From NCBI GenBank assembly GCA_965662345.1, contig CBFIHE010000011.1:1-64000 (forward strand): a stretch of 64,000 bases of DNA, in the 5' to 3' direction. The translations under genes were made by a program, and so were the position numbers. The notes under the pieces were generated by a model that worked only from the letters and a program-made list of their open reading frames with translations, was not told where the DNA came from and searched no databases. Within the stretch, counting starts at the first letter, position 1; every line of letters begins with the position of its first letter. This document shows positions 34,717-44,139 of this stretch, piece by piece. The stretch comes from UBA6049 sp965662345 (GTDB lineage Bacteria > Bacteroidota > Bacteroidia > Flavobacteriales_G > Salibacteraceae).

Positions 34717-34750
34717 CTCCAACACTAAAAGATTACATTACCTTGGCTTG

Positions 34751-36019
34751 GTGAGAAGATCGGCAATTAGGTGGTTAATAGGAGCGGCATCCCTACTCCT
34801 TTTATTTCTGGTTTACATCCAAGTAACTTGGGTTCAAAAGGCGTACGAGATTGAAGAGCGTCAATTCGATTACAACGTAACATCGGCTTTGCTGCAAGTA
34901 GTAGAGTTAATTGCAGATAATAATCCAGATGCAGCGCCCATATACGATCCTATAGATAGACCTTCACCCAACATCTACACGGTTAACATAAACGATACAC
35001 TGCATCCATTTTATTTAGAGAGCTTATTAAAGGCAGAGTTAAAAAAACAAGAAGTAAACGAGCCATTCCAGTACAGCATTCATGATTGTTTTACAGATAG
35101 TGTGGTATATGAGCGAAACGTAAAGTACAATAATGAAGATGCACACCCCATAAACCCACCTGCTATTAATTGGGGCAAAGACAACCATCACTTTAGTGTA
35201 TTCTTTCCTAATAGAGAAGCAGGTATGGTAGGAAGACTCAACTTTTGGATTTACTCCTCTGCGTTTCTCATTATCGTAATTGCTTTCTTTAGCTACACTA
35301 TTTCTGTAATTCTGAGGCAACGGAGGTTATCTGAGATAAAAACAGATTTCATTAACAATATGACGCACGAGTTCAAAACTCCAATTGCCACTATTGGTCT
35401 TTCTAGTGAGGTTTTGTTAAAAGATTCCATTGTCGATAAGCCAGAAAAGCTCAAGAATTACGCTACCATCATCAACCAAGAAAATAAGCGGCTACAGCAC
35501 CAAGTGGAACGGATTCTACAAATTGCCACCATTGAACGCGAGCGTATTAACTTACGCAGTAGTGCTGTAAACGTTCATGATATACTCACCAAGGTTACGG
35601 AAACGTTTAGGTTAAACATTGAAGCGAGTAATGGTAAATCTCAGATTGAGCTACGCGCTACAAATCCAACCATTCAAGGAGATGAAGTTCACCTTGCGAA
35701 TATCTTCAGCAATTTAATTGATAACGCCATTAAATACTCTGGAGATAATCCGATAATCAGAATAAGTTCTTCCAATACAGAAAAGTTTCTTGAGATTAGC
35801 ATAGCCGATGAGGGTATTGGTATAGACCCTGCAGAACAACGAAACATTTTTGAAAAATTCTACCGCATTCCTCAAGGTAACCTGCATGATGTTAAAGGAT
35901 TTGGTATTGGATTAAATTACGTTAAAGTAATGGTAGAGCAGCACGGGGGCAAAATACGGGTGAGGCCCAATTCACCCAAAGGGAGCATCTTTACCATTTC
36001 ATTTCCGTTGAATACATAA
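34751..36019 (+). CDS. Sensor histidine kinase
   Basis: The kinase, about 422 residues, has an N-terminal membrane helix, a periplasmic domain of some 130 residues, a second helix near 160-182, then a HisKA domain with THEFKTPIATIG (phosphoacceptor His about 206) and an HATPase_c domain with NLIDNAIKYS (N box), DEGIGID (G1) and GFGIGLNYVK (G2). There is no HAMP domain between helix 2 and HisKA. It autophosphorylates and passes phosphate to the response regulator encoded two bases downstream. Signal unknown. No ATG begins the frame: the GTG at 34751 follows a TTG at 34748 directly, and I chose the GTG. Confidence 0.93.
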   Translation: MRRSAIRWLIGAASLLLLFLVYIQVTWVQKAYEIEERQFDYNVTSALLQVVELIADNNPDAAPIYDPIDRPSPNIYTVNINDTLHPFYLESLLKAELKKQEVNEPFQYSIHDCFTDSVVYERNVKYNNEDAHPINPPAINWGKDNHHFSVFFPNREAGMVGRLNFWIYSSAFLIIVIAFFSYTISVILRQRRLSEIKTDFINNMTHEFKTPIATIGLSSEVLLKDSIVDKPEKLKNYATIINQENKRLQHQVERILQIATIERERINLRSSAVNVHDILTKVTETFRLNIEASNGKSQIELRATNPTIQGDEVHLANIFSNLIDNAIKYSGDNPIIRISSSNTEKFLEISIADEGIGIDPAEQRNIFEKFYRIPQGNLHDVKGFGIGLNYVKVMVEQHGGKIRVRPNSPKGSIFTISFPLNT

Positions 36020-36021
36020 TT

Positions 36022-36717
36022 ATGGATACATACATTTCATTGCTATTGGTTGAAGATGATGAAAACCTAGGGTTTATCATTCAAGAAGGGTTGGAAGAAC
36101 ATGGCTACCGAGTAACTCGCGCCAAAGATGGTCAGGCTGGATATGAAGCTTTCCAGTCTGATAAATTCGACTTATGCATTTTGGATGTGATGATGCCCAA
36201 AAAAGATGGTTTTACACTCGCCAAAGAAATTAGAACGAGTAATACAGAAGTGCCAATCTTCTTTTTAACGGCCAAAGGGCTAAAAGATGATCGTATTGAA
36301 GGGCTCAGTATTGGTGCAGATGACTACATTACAAAACCATTTGATATGGATGAGCTCTGCCTACGAATAGACAATATGCTCAAACGCACAAAATTTGCAG
36401 ATCAACAAAACACCAAAGAAATATTTGAGTTGGGCTCAATCACCTTTGACTCTAAAAACTTGATTTTGCACATTGAGAATGAAACTCAGAAGCTCACAAA
36501 AAAAGAGTCTGAACTTCTACGGTTACTCTGTCTCCATCAAAATGAAGTGCTGGAACGCGATGTTGCGCTGCGTATTGTTTGGGGAGATGACGATTACTTT
36601 TTAGGCAGAAGTATGGATGTATTTATAACCAAGCTACGTAAATACCTGCGTCCAGAACCTAAAATCTCTATTACAAACGTGCATGGAGTAGGATTTACAC
36701 TTGCTATAAGTGAATAA
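36022..36717 (+). CDS. OmpR/PhoB family response regulator
   Basis: The 231-residue product has a receiver domain with the acidic pair in VEDDENLG, phosphoacceptor Asp55 in LDVMMPKKDG, and Lys in ITKPFD. A Trans_reg_C winged helix follows, with KLTKKESELLRLL and SMDVFITKLRKYL (recognition helix) and the final VHGVGFTL hairpin. It binds DNA as a dimer after phosphorylation. It is translated from an ATG two bases after the kinase stop, hence co-expressed. Targets are unknown. Confidence 0.95.
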   Translation: MDTYISLLLVEDDENLGFIIQEGLEEHGYRVTRAKDGQAGYEAFQSDKFDLCILDVMMPKKDGFTLAKEIRTSNTEVPIFFLTAKGLKDDRIEGLSIGADDYITKPFDMDELCLRIDNMLKRTKFADQQNTKEIFELGSITFDSKNLILHIENETQKLTKKESELLRLLCLHQNEVLERDVALRIVWGDDDYFLGRSMDVFITKLRKYLRPEPKISITNVHGVGFTLAISE

Positions 36718-36781
36718 CTGAGCCCTGTCATTTTCATTCGTTGTAGGAAAAGCCATATTTGCGGAAAGAATCCGAGAAAAT

Positions 36782-37987
36782 ATGAGCAAAAAATTCGATC
36801 CCGCATCCGAAATTCAGAATATCCAATACTTTGGAGAATTTGGTGGAGTTAATCCCAGTATAACAGACAGTGCAACCTACACTTTTTTAGAGGCAGGTCG
36901 CATGGAAGAAATTTTTGAGCACGAGATGGAAGGCTGTTACCTCTACTCGCGCCATTGGAATCCCATGAATAAATATTTGGCTGATGCATTAGCCAAAATG
37001 GAAGACACAGAAAGTGCCCAAGTAATGGGCTCTGGTATGGGCGCCATCACATCTACACTTTTGGAGTTGTGTAACTCTGGAGATGAAATTGTTGCCAGCC
37101 ACACCATTTATGGCGGAACATACGCTTTCTTGAAAAACTATACGCCTAAATTCAATATTGAAACCAAGTTTGTGAATATCACTAACTTAGAATCAGTAGA
37201 GGCAGCCATCACCTCTAACACAAAAGTTATTTATTGTGAAGTACTCAGCAATCCACTTCTGGAAGTAGCAGATATTCCTGCTTTGAGTAAACTGGCTAAA
37301 AAGCATGGAGTTACCCTAGTAGTTGATAATACATTTACTCCCATGATCTTTTCTCCAAAGCATTTAGGAGCAGATATCGTTGTGCACTCCATTACCAAGT
37401 TCATTAACGGCACCAATGATACCACTGCTGGCTGTGTTTGTGCAGATAAAGAGTTCATTGGAAAACTGATGGACGTGAACAATGGTTCTGCCATGCTACT
37501 GGGTCCTGTTCTTGATAGCCTACGATCATCCAGTATTCTAAAAAATCTACGCTCTTTGCACCTCCGAATGATGCAACACAGCAAAAATGGAGCCTACTTA
37601 GCCAATCTATTTGAACAAGCTGGCTTAAATGTTAAATATCCTGGACTCAAGAGTCACCCACAGCATGAGCTGATGAAGACTATGATGAATGACGTGTACG
37701 GATTTGGTGGCATGGTTTTAATAGATACTGGAAGTAAGGAAAAGGCCTATAAGGTGATGGAACATATGCAGAAAGCAAACGTGGGTTACTTAGCCGTAAG
37801 TTTAGGCTTCTACAAGACATTGTTTAGTTCACCAGGAAGCAGTACAAGCTCTGAAATACCAGCAGAAGAACGTGATGAAATGGGTATGAGCGATGGGCTC
37901 ATTCGCATGAGTGTTGGTTTGGATATGGATATTGAACGTACTGGAGAAATAATGCTCGAACAATTCAAAAAGATGAACTTGATTTAA
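36782..37987 (+). CDS. Cys/Met metabolism PLP-dependent enzyme (methionine gamma-lyase/cystathionine lyase-like)
   Basis: The 401-residue product is a type I fold enzyme of the Cys/Met metabolism group, with the PLP Schiff-base Lys206 in SITKFINGT, PLP-binding SGMGAI and SSPGSSTSSE near the end. Family members cleave or form C-S bonds in methionine, cystathionine and homocysteine metabolism. The closest pattern is methionine gamma-lyase, but the cysteine typical of it (YGCT) is glycine here (IYGGTYAF), so a gamma-lyase, gamma-synthase or other elimination reaction is possible. It is longer at its N-terminus than the tightest MGL subgroup. No sulfur gene is adjacent. Confidence 0.8.
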   Translation: MSKKFDPASEIQNIQYFGEFGGVNPSITDSATYTFLEAGRMEEIFEHEMEGCYLYSRHWNPMNKYLADALAKMEDTESAQVMGSGMGAITSTLLELCNSGDEIVASHTIYGGTYAFLKNYTPKFNIETKFVNITNLESVEAAITSNTKVIYCEVLSNPLLEVADIPALSKLAKKHGVTLVVDNTFTPMIFSPKHLGADIVVHSITKFINGTNDTTAGCVCADKEFIGKLMDVNNGSAMLLGPVLDSLRSSSILKNLRSLHLRMMQHSKNGAYLANLFEQAGLNVKYPGLKSHPQHELMKTMMNDVYGFGGMVLIDTGSKEKAYKVMEHMQKANVGYLAVSLGFYKTLFSSPGSSTSSEIPAEERDEMGMSDGLIRMSVGLDMDIERTGEIMLEQFKKMNLI

Positions 37988-38021
37988 TCTAACTGGTTAA
38001 ACCTAAAAGCAAGCAATCAAC

Positions 38022-39494
38022 ATGAGCAATGTAAGAAGCCTAGAACCCCAAGTGGTTTGGAATCACTTTGAAGATTTAAATGCCGTGCCTCGCCCCTCTA
38101 AAAAAGAGGAGCGAATCATAGCGTTTATGAAAAATTTTGGAGAGTCATTGGGTCTTCCCACATCCGTGGATGAAGTAGGTAACGTATTAATTACCAAACC
38201 AGCTACTCCTGGAATGGAAGACAGAGAAACCGTTGTTTTACAAGGACACATAGACATGGTGCACCAAAAGAATAACGATACAGATTTTGACTTCCTTACT
38301 CAAGGTATCCAATCTCACATACAGGGTGATTGGGTGAAGGCAAAAGGAACCACTTTGGGAGCTGATAACGGTATGGGCGTGGCGGCAATCATGGCTATCT
38401 TATCTTCAACGGATATAGAACACCCTGCGGTTGAAGCCATTTTCACCATAGATGAAGAAACGGGAATGACTGGTGCTATTAACCTCAAGCCTGGAACATT
38501 AAGTGGACGTATCATGCTAAATATGGATACGGAAGAAGATGATGAGCTAACAATAGGTTGTGCTGGTGGCGTAGATACTACCGCATACTGGAATTATACT
38601 CCTGAAAACATTCCAAACGGACTCACCGAACTGAAAATAACCGTAAACGGGTTAAATGGTGGTCATAGCGGAATGGATATCATTAAAGGCTTGGGAAATG
38701 CAAATAAGTTTCTCACGCGTTTGCTGTACCGTGCCAATGCAGAATTTGGTGTTCGCATAGCTAAGATAGATGGTGGCGGTTTGCGTAATGCCATTCCTAG
38801 AGAAGCTTTTGCCTTGGTTTGTGTAGCAGACGTTGAAGGGTTTAAGAACCACTTAAATGAAATTAGCACCCAAATCAAAGCAGAATACCATGCCTTAGAG
38901 CCAAACCTTACCGTAAGCTATATACCTTCTTCAGAAGCAACGAACATCCTACCTCAAGAGGTGCAGGTTAAGCTATTGAATAGTTTATACTCACTGCCAA
39001 ATGGAGTTTTTCGTATGAGCCCAGATGTACCTGGCTTGGTTGAAACTTCTTCTAATTTGGCACGTGTGCTGGCCGTAGGTGGTAAGATAGAGGTTTTAAC
39101 ACTTCAACGGAGTTCCGTTGAATCTTCTAAACAAGACATTGCCAATGCAATAAGAGCAGCTTTTGAAGCAGGCGGAGCATTGGTTGAGCATACAGGAGAT
39201 TACCCTGGTTGGGAACCTAAACCAGACGCACCCATTATTCGTGTAATGGCAGATCTATACCGAGATTTGTTTGAAGGAGAACCCAATGTAAATGTATGTC
39301 ACGCTGGGTTGGAATGTGGAATCATAGGCAAACACTACCCCAAAATGCAGATGATTTCATACGGACCAACCATAAGAGGTGCGCACTCTCCAGATGAACG
39401 GGTGGAAATTGCCTCAGTGCAAAAATTTTGGAAATATACGCTTGATACCCTCAAGCGTATTCCCACAAAAAAAGAAATGGATGAACAATCCTAA
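38022..39494 (+). CDS. pepD: Aminoacyl-histidine dipeptidase (PepD, peptidase family M20C)
   Basis: The 490-residue product matches PepD: metal-binding LQGHIDMVHQK (His and Asp ligands), TTLGADNGMGVA (bridging Asp), IDEETGMTGA (catalytic and ligand Glu), NMDTEEDDELTIGCAGG (listed in part: NMDTE, IGCAGG) and a C-terminal VCHAGLECG with the last His ligand. It hydrolyses dipeptides with C-terminal histidine, such as carnosine, and others. Cytosolic. It begins 34 bases after the PLP enzyme stop and ends in a strong terminator. Confidence 0.93.
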   Translation: MSNVRSLEPQVVWNHFEDLNAVPRPSKKEERIIAFMKNFGESLGLPTSVDEVGNVLITKPATPGMEDRETVVLQGHIDMVHQKNNDTDFDFLTQGIQSHIQGDWVKAKGTTLGADNGMGVAAIMAILSSTDIEHPAVEAIFTIDEETGMTGAINLKPGTLSGRIMLNMDTEEDDELTIGCAGGVDTTAYWNYTPENIPNGLTELKITVNGLNGGHSGMDIIKGLGNANKFLTRLLYRANAEFGVRIAKIDGGGLRNAIPREAFALVCVADVEGFKNHLNEISTQIKAEYHALEPNLTVSYIPSSEATNILPQEVQVKLLNSLYSLPNGVFRMSPDVPGLVETSSNLARVLAVGGKIEVLTLQRSSVESSKQDIANAIRAAFEAGGALVEHTGDYPGWEPKPDAPIIRVMADLYRDLFEGEPNVNVCHAGLECGIIGKHYPKMQMISYGPTIRGAHSPDERVEIASVQKFWKYTLDTLKRIPTKKEMDEQS

Positions 39495-39500
39495 AGAAGA

Positions 39501-39526
39501 AAGGCTCTCATTTAGAGAGCCTTTTT
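39501..39526 (+). terminator. pepD terminator
   Basis: AAGGCTCTC pairs with GAGAGCCTT around a 5-base loop and is followed by TTT. Confidence 0.88.
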
Positions 39527-39576
39527 ATTTTTCCTCTTGATTCCTATCTTACCATGCATAAACTCATAATGCTTGT

Positions 39577-41499
39577 ATGAAAGAAGTATTAAAATTTCTA
39601 CTGCCTAGTTTCACTTCTAAAAAGTCTTATTTCCTCTTTTTTGTTCCTATTGTTCTCTACATTGCAACCTCGTCTTTTGACTATGCGCTAGATGATGGGC
39701 TCTACATTACTTCCAACACTTTTACTCAAAAAGGTCTTGCAGGCATAGTAGACCACTTGACCAATGAAGCATTAACTGGGTTCTACGGTGAGCAAAAGAA
39801 TCTACTCACTGGTGGAAGATATAGACCACTCGCACCAATTACCTATACTTTAGAATATGCTTTATACGGTCTTAAACCCGGGATGAGTCATCTTATAAAT
39901 GCCATACTCTATGGGTACTTGGTTTTAGGCTTATTTAATTTGTTCAAACGATATTCACGTTCTGAGACTTCGGATGATTTGATTTTCTTCGGTCTTCTTC
40001 TTTTTGCCACCCACCCCATACATGCAGAAGTAGTGGCAAATATTAAAGGCAGAGATCAGTTAATGGCCAATCTGTTCACTCTTTCATCAACAAGCTACCT
40101 GTTGAAGTACCTGAACGGAGAAAAGAAAGCTTTAATTCTATCAAGTTTGCTTTTCTTTTTAGCACTTCTATCTAAGGAAAGTGCAATTACTTTTCTTCCT
40201 CTCATTCCTTTATCGTTTTACATTTTTGATAGGTTTAGTTTGAAATCAACCTTTGTTCCATTTCTCGTACTGACAGGTACCAGTGTTGGATGGTTTATCA
40301 TTCGAGCTTACATTATTCAAGGGTTTGAAAGCGTTGAAGCCACCACCGTATTAAACGATCCTTTTTTGTATGCAACTACAGAAGAACGATATGCTACACT
40401 CTTTGCCGTATTGCTGCTAGCAACTAGGTTGTTAATCATCCCCTACCCTTTAACCCACGACTATTATCCTTTTCATATTGAACTTCATGATTGGAGCAGT
40501 CCAGTGGTATGGATAGGAATAGCACTTACCATAGTAGGTGTTGGGGCTACTCTTTTGGGTATAGCCAAAACCAAAAGTTATGGTTTTTGGCTGCTCATGT
40601 TTGCTGCCACCTACAGCATATCTTCAAATGTTTTATTTAATATCGGTTCTTTCTTTAATGAGCGGTTCCTGTTTGAGGCATCTTTGGCTTTTTGCATGTT
40701 GCTGGCTGGATTTCTCTATAAAGTTATACCTCTAAAATCTGACAAAGCACTAGTTGCTATAGCCATATTTTTTGGAGTAATCAGTGTTAACAGAAGCTTT
40801 GCATGGCAAAACAACTACACCTTGTTTACCACAGATGTTGAAACATCTAAGAATAGTGTTAAAGCACTTATGGCAGCAGGAGGTAGTTTGTTGGATGATG
40901 CTGCAAAGCAAAACAATCCAAAGGAAAAGGCTGAACAACTCAAAAAGAGTATTTCTTACTTGAAGAGAGCTACTGAATTACTACCCTCTGAAACAAACGC
41001 TTTCAGGTTATTAGGGAATGCTTATTACCAGAAAGATGGAGTCTCTATTGAAGTAGTGGAAGCATACAAAAGTGGATTTCAACTTATACCGAACGATCGA
41101 TTCTTGGCAGACAATGTCAATGCTATATTGTTATCTGCTAGAAATTCTCCTAGAAAACGCATTGCTTTTGGCAGTGCATTCAAATCAGAGCTAGAAACAA
41201 ACCCAGAGTATCATTATAGAATGGGGCTTTTGTACGGACAAGAATTGAACGACTTAAGTAAAGGTCTTGCCCTTTTCAAGAAAGCGGTCTCGCTTGATGG
41301 AAATAATATCAAATATTTAAATAAAGTAGGTTTGGTTCAAGGTTTGATGGGAGATTATTCTGCTTCTATAAAAACATTTGAACGGTCACTTGAGATACAG
41401 CCCTTCAATTTGGAAGCATTAGATGGCGCATCAGCTGGGTATTATAAAATGGGGAATAAGGCTAAGGCTGACGAATTAAAGTCATTAATGAGACAATAA
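39577..41499 (+). CDS. TMTC-like integral membrane protein with TPR repeats
   Basis: The 640-residue protein has about ten hydrophobic segments in residues 1-400 and a TPR region from about 425 on (SYLKRATELLPSETNAFRLLG, listed as AFRLLGNAYY; DLSKGLALFKKAV; IKTFERSLEIQPFNLEAL). The loop block HPIHAEVVANIKGRDQLMANL (in part: HPIHAEVVANIKGRD) matches the eukaryotic TMTC O-mannosyltransferase signature, also found in bacteria. It may transfer a sugar to exported proteins, but bacterial function is not established. It converges with the methyltransferase gene with a 12-base gap. Confidence 0.82.
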   Translation: MKEVLKFLLPSFTSKKSYFLFFVPIVLYIATSSFDYALDDGLYITSNTFTQKGLAGIVDHLTNEALTGFYGEQKNLLTGGRYRPLAPITYTLEYALYGLKPGMSHLINAILYGYLVLGLFNLFKRYSRSETSDDLIFFGLLLFATHPIHAEVVANIKGRDQLMANLFTLSSTSYLLKYLNGEKKALILSSLLFFLALLSKESAITFLPLIPLSFYIFDRFSLKSTFVPFLVLTGTSVGWFIIRAYIIQGFESVEATTVLNDPFLYATTEERYATLFAVLLLATRLLIIPYPLTHDYYPFHIELHDWSSPVVWIGIALTIVGVGATLLGIAKTKSYGFWLLMFAATYSISSNVLFNIGSFFNERFLFEASLAFCMLLAGFLYKVIPLKSDKALVAIAIFFGVISVNRSFAWQNNYTLFTTDVETSKNSVKALMAAGGSLLDDAAKQNNPKEKAEQLKKSISYLKRATELLPSETNAFRLLGNAYYQKDGVSIEVVEAYKSGFQLIPNDRFLADNVNAILLSARNSPRKRIAFGSAFKSELETNPEYHYRMGLLYGQELNDLSKGLALFKKAVSLDGNNIKYLNKVGLVQGLMGDYSASIKTFERSLEIQPFNLEALDGASAGYYKMGNKAKADELKSLMRQ

Positions 41500-41510
41500 G
41501 ACAATGGCAA

Positions 41511-42485
41511 TTACCCACTTGTCTTTTCGAATACTAGTTCAATTGTAGCTGTCTCAAACTCTCGCCTAGAAATATCTAGTAAAACAAAAAATGGAATTGT
41601 TGAAACGGCTGCAGCAGCAGAAACTATTCGTTTGAAACGAATATTTTTTCCGTCTTGCTTTACACCAACCTTCAGCCATTCATAAAAGACATCTCTAGGT
41701 TGTAAATACTTGTTTAAAAAACTTTGGAGGTTGCTAAACGGATTGTAGAAAACAGATGCAGAAGAAGATTTCTTCAAAGTCAATCCATGCCTTGCACACA
41801 TAGCAATAAGTTGCCTTGGCGGGATTAAGTGTAGGTGTCTTGGAGGATCTAAATGAAACCAATTTGAACCATACCTCTTAAATTGTTTACTGCTTACATT
41901 AGGAATACTAATTACTACATGACCATTCATATTAATAAGTCTAGTAACCTTAGAAAGGGTAGCTTCTGGATTGGGTAAATGTTCAAAAACATGCAAGAGC
42001 GTAATCAAATCAAACTTCTCATCACCAAAAGTTGCTGTATCAAAAGCTCCACTAATAAACTCGATTTCTGTAGGTATCAAGACTGATTTATGAATGTCAT
42101 TGCCTACCAACTTTACACCCTTCTTGTATTTACCTAAAGCTCTCAAGAAGCCCCCATGACCCACGCCTACATCTAAAACTTTAGCATTGATTTTAGGTAA
42201 GTATTTCCCAAGTCGGAATGCTGCAGAAATCTTACTCGCATTGAAGAAAAGTGAAAAAGGCCATTTGAACTTTTGGGTTTCGCAGCCATAATATTCCTCT
42301 CCATAAGCATATTCGAATAATTCTTCAGAATAATTGGAGAGTTGCAATGTTCCACAAGAAGCGCAGGTGAAGTAGTTGAAGGTTTGGGTCTTCACATCAT
42401 CAACACTGAATGCATGATTCAAGCTAGCCGTATCACAAGCCTTACAATTTTGAACCCTATCGGGAGGTCTAACGCCTGAAGTCAT
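41511..42485 (-). CDS. Zinc-ribbon class I SAM-dependent methyltransferase
   Basis: The 324-residue product starts with a zinc ribbon (CKAC at about residues 14-17 and CASC about 35-38), then a Rossmann methyltransferase domain with motif I in LDVGVGHGGFL and motif IV in DLITLLHVFEHLPNPE. This fusion resembles the C-methyltransferases of deoxysugar or O-antigen synthesis, though acceptors vary. The C-terminus carries a hydrophobic helix near 295-312. A promoter with TATATTTG lies 33 bases before the start. It is convergent with the TMTC-like gene and may act in surface glycan or glycoprotein modification; that is inference. Confidence 0.82.
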   Translation of the reverse strand: MTSGVRPPDRVQNCKACDTASLNHAFSVDDVKTQTFNYFTCASCGTLQLSNYSEELFEYAYGEEYYGCETQKFKWPFSLFFNASKISAAFRLGKYLPKINAKVLDVGVGHGGFLRALGKYKKGVKLVGNDIHKSVLIPTEIEFISGAFDTATFGDEKFDLITLLHVFEHLPNPEATLSKVTRLINMNGHVVISIPNVSSKQFKRYGSNWFHLDPPRHLHLIPPRQLIAMCARHGLTLKKSSSASVFYNPFSNLQSFLNKYLQPRDVFYEWLKVGVKQDGKNIRFKRIVSAAAAVSTIPFFVLLDISRREFETATIELVFEKTSG

Positions 42486-42517
42486 TTATTTCCAAAAGGT
42501 TTAAGGTATTTGCTCTT

Positions 42518-42550
42518 CAAATATAACTAAGCATTACGAGATAATCACAA
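42518..42550 (-). promoter_or_regulatory. Promoter of the methyltransferase gene
   Basis: On the minus strand TTG (42548-42550), a 22-base spacer and TATATTTG (42518-42525) resemble the Bacteroidota consensus. Confidence 0.5.
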
Positions 42551-42794
42551 GAAGCAATATACCAGGTCCTTGAGCGCTCTAAACGTTCCATTCAAACAGC
42601 AAACTGTTATCGAATAGGTGGGCGGTATTTATCAAGAGAATGCCCTCCAAATTAAAACCTATGAATAACATAGCTGCGCATGCCACCTCAAGTCATAGTT
42701 GACTACAAGTGAAAGTAATCCATTTACGCTAATTGACTCTAGTTGCTAGAGAGTACAAAGCTTATAATGGTAGAGTCCTAAAATCATCTATTCA
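42551..42794. other. Intergenic spacer without detected gene
   Basis: Together with the flanking promoter and terminator, this forms a 367-base gap between the methyltransferase and cysN. I see no open frame with a sensible start, no tRNA-like fold and no clear repeat. It contains only short AT-rich stretches. Confidence 0.6.
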
Positions 42795-42828
42795 CAAAAA
42801 AGCCCCTATTGCAACTGCAACAGAGGCT
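42795..42828 (-). terminator. Terminator of the sulfate activation operon
   Basis: On the minus strand a 13-bp stem with two G-T wobbles (42801-42828) has a 2-base loop and is followed by six T. It lies 25 bases after the cysN stop. Confidence 0.88.
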
Positions 42829-42852
42829 TAAATACGTTTCCAGAAACGTTTA

Positions 42853-44121
42853 CTATCCAATAATCATACCTGCCGCTACGGTTTCATTGGTTGATTCGTC
42901 TACCAATATTATGCTTCCTGTATTGCGGTTTCTTCTGTAAGCATCAAAGAACAATAGATTAGTTGTTCTCAACTTCACACGAGCGATATCGTTCATTTTA
43001 ATCACCTTATCCTCTTCATTACGATGCAAGGTGTTGATATCTACCTTATACTTGATCTCTTTGATCATCGTACGTGCTTCGTTGCTTGTATGCCTTAGGA
43101 TATACTTTGCTCTTTCGCGAGGTGAAGAATCGTGCAGCCAGCACAGCATGCACTCTACGTCTTGACTTACGTTTGGTTGATTGTTTGTACGCACAATCAT
43201 ATCTCCTCTTGAAACATCAATATCGTCTTCCAAATTGATGGTTACACTCATAGGAGCGAAAGCTTCATCTACTTCACCATCAAAAGTCATAATAGACTTC
43301 ACTTTAGATTGGAATCCGCTTGGCAATACCGTAATATCATCGCCTTTCTTGAAAATACCGCCTGCTATTCTACCAGCATATCCACGGTAATCATGATAGT
43401 CATCGCTATGCGGGCGAATAACTGTTTGCACTGGGAATCTACAATCAATGTGATTTTGATCAGATCCGATGTGAATGGTTTCTAATTCATTCAACAAAGT
43501 TCCGCCTTTATACCAATCCAGATTCTCTGATTTGTTTACCACATTATCTCCATGCAGCGCACTGATAGGAATAAAGCGTATGTCATTCACATCTAATTTT
43601 GCTGCAAAGGTTTTGTACTCCTCAACCACTTTATTAAATGCTTCTTCTGAGAAGTCTACCAAGTCCATTTTGTTAATACAAACCACCAAGTGAGGGATTT
43701 GTAACAGTGAAGCGATAAAGGAGTGTCTCGCAGTTTGTTCCATCACTCCATTTCTTACATCAACTAAAATCAATGCAAGGTTGGCTGTTGAAGCTCCAGT
43801 AACCATATTTCTAGTATACTGAATATGGCCTGGAGTATCTGCAATAATGAATTTACGTTTAGGTGTAGCAAAGTAGCGGTATGCAACGTCTATGGTAATT
43901 CCTTGTTCACGCTCATCGCGTAAGCCATCTGTTAATAAGGCTAATTCTACATGGTCTAGCCCTTTTCGATTACTTGTTGCGGTTACCGCCTCCATTTGAT
44001 CTTCAAAAATGGACTTGGAGTCGTACAACAAACGCCCAATTAAGGTACTCTTACCATCATCTACGCTACCCGCTGTGGTGAAGCGCAGCAATTCCATATC
44101 TAAATAACTATCTGTACTCAT
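42853..44121 (-). CDS. cysN: Sulfate adenylyltransferase subunit 1 (CysN, GTPase)
   Basis: The 422-residue product is the EF-Tu-like regulatory subunit of ATP sulfurylase. Walker A lies at AGSVDDGKST (residues 17-26), switch region ERGQ-like DEREQGITIDVAYR is present, as are DTPGHIQYTRNMVTGAS (in part DTPGHIQY) and NKMDLVDFS. It couples GTP hydrolysis to APS formation by CysD. There is no fused APS kinase, which is separate here. It is last in the operon cysQ-SLC13-cysC-cysD-cysN, 18 bases after cysD. Confidence 0.95.
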   Translation of the reverse strand: MSTDSYLDMELLRFTTAGSVDDGKSTLIGRLLYDSKSIFEDQMEAVTATSNRKGLDHVELALLTDGLRDEREQGITIDVAYRYFATPKRKFIIADTPGHIQYTRNMVTGASTANLALILVDVRNGVMEQTARHSFIASLLQIPHLVVCINKMDLVDFSEEAFNKVVEEYKTFAAKLDVNDIRFIPISALHGDNVVNKSENLDWYKGGTLLNELETIHIGSDQNHIDCRFPVQTVIRPHSDDYHDYRGYAGRIAGGIFKKGDDITVLPSGFQSKVKSIMTFDGEVDEAFAPMSVTINLEDDIDVSRGDMIVRTNNQPNVSQDVECMLCWLHDSSPRERAKYILRHTSNEARTMIKEIKYKVDINTLHRNEEDKVIKMNDIARVKLRTTNLLFFDAYRRNRNTGSIILVDESTNETVAAGMIIG

Positions 44122-44139
44122 GTTCTTTGGGTTTAGGGC

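Noticed and set aside
42486..42852. Small RNA or gene in the cysN-methyltransferase gap
   Set aside because: Apart from a terminator and a promoter, there is no open frame or stable fold to support one.
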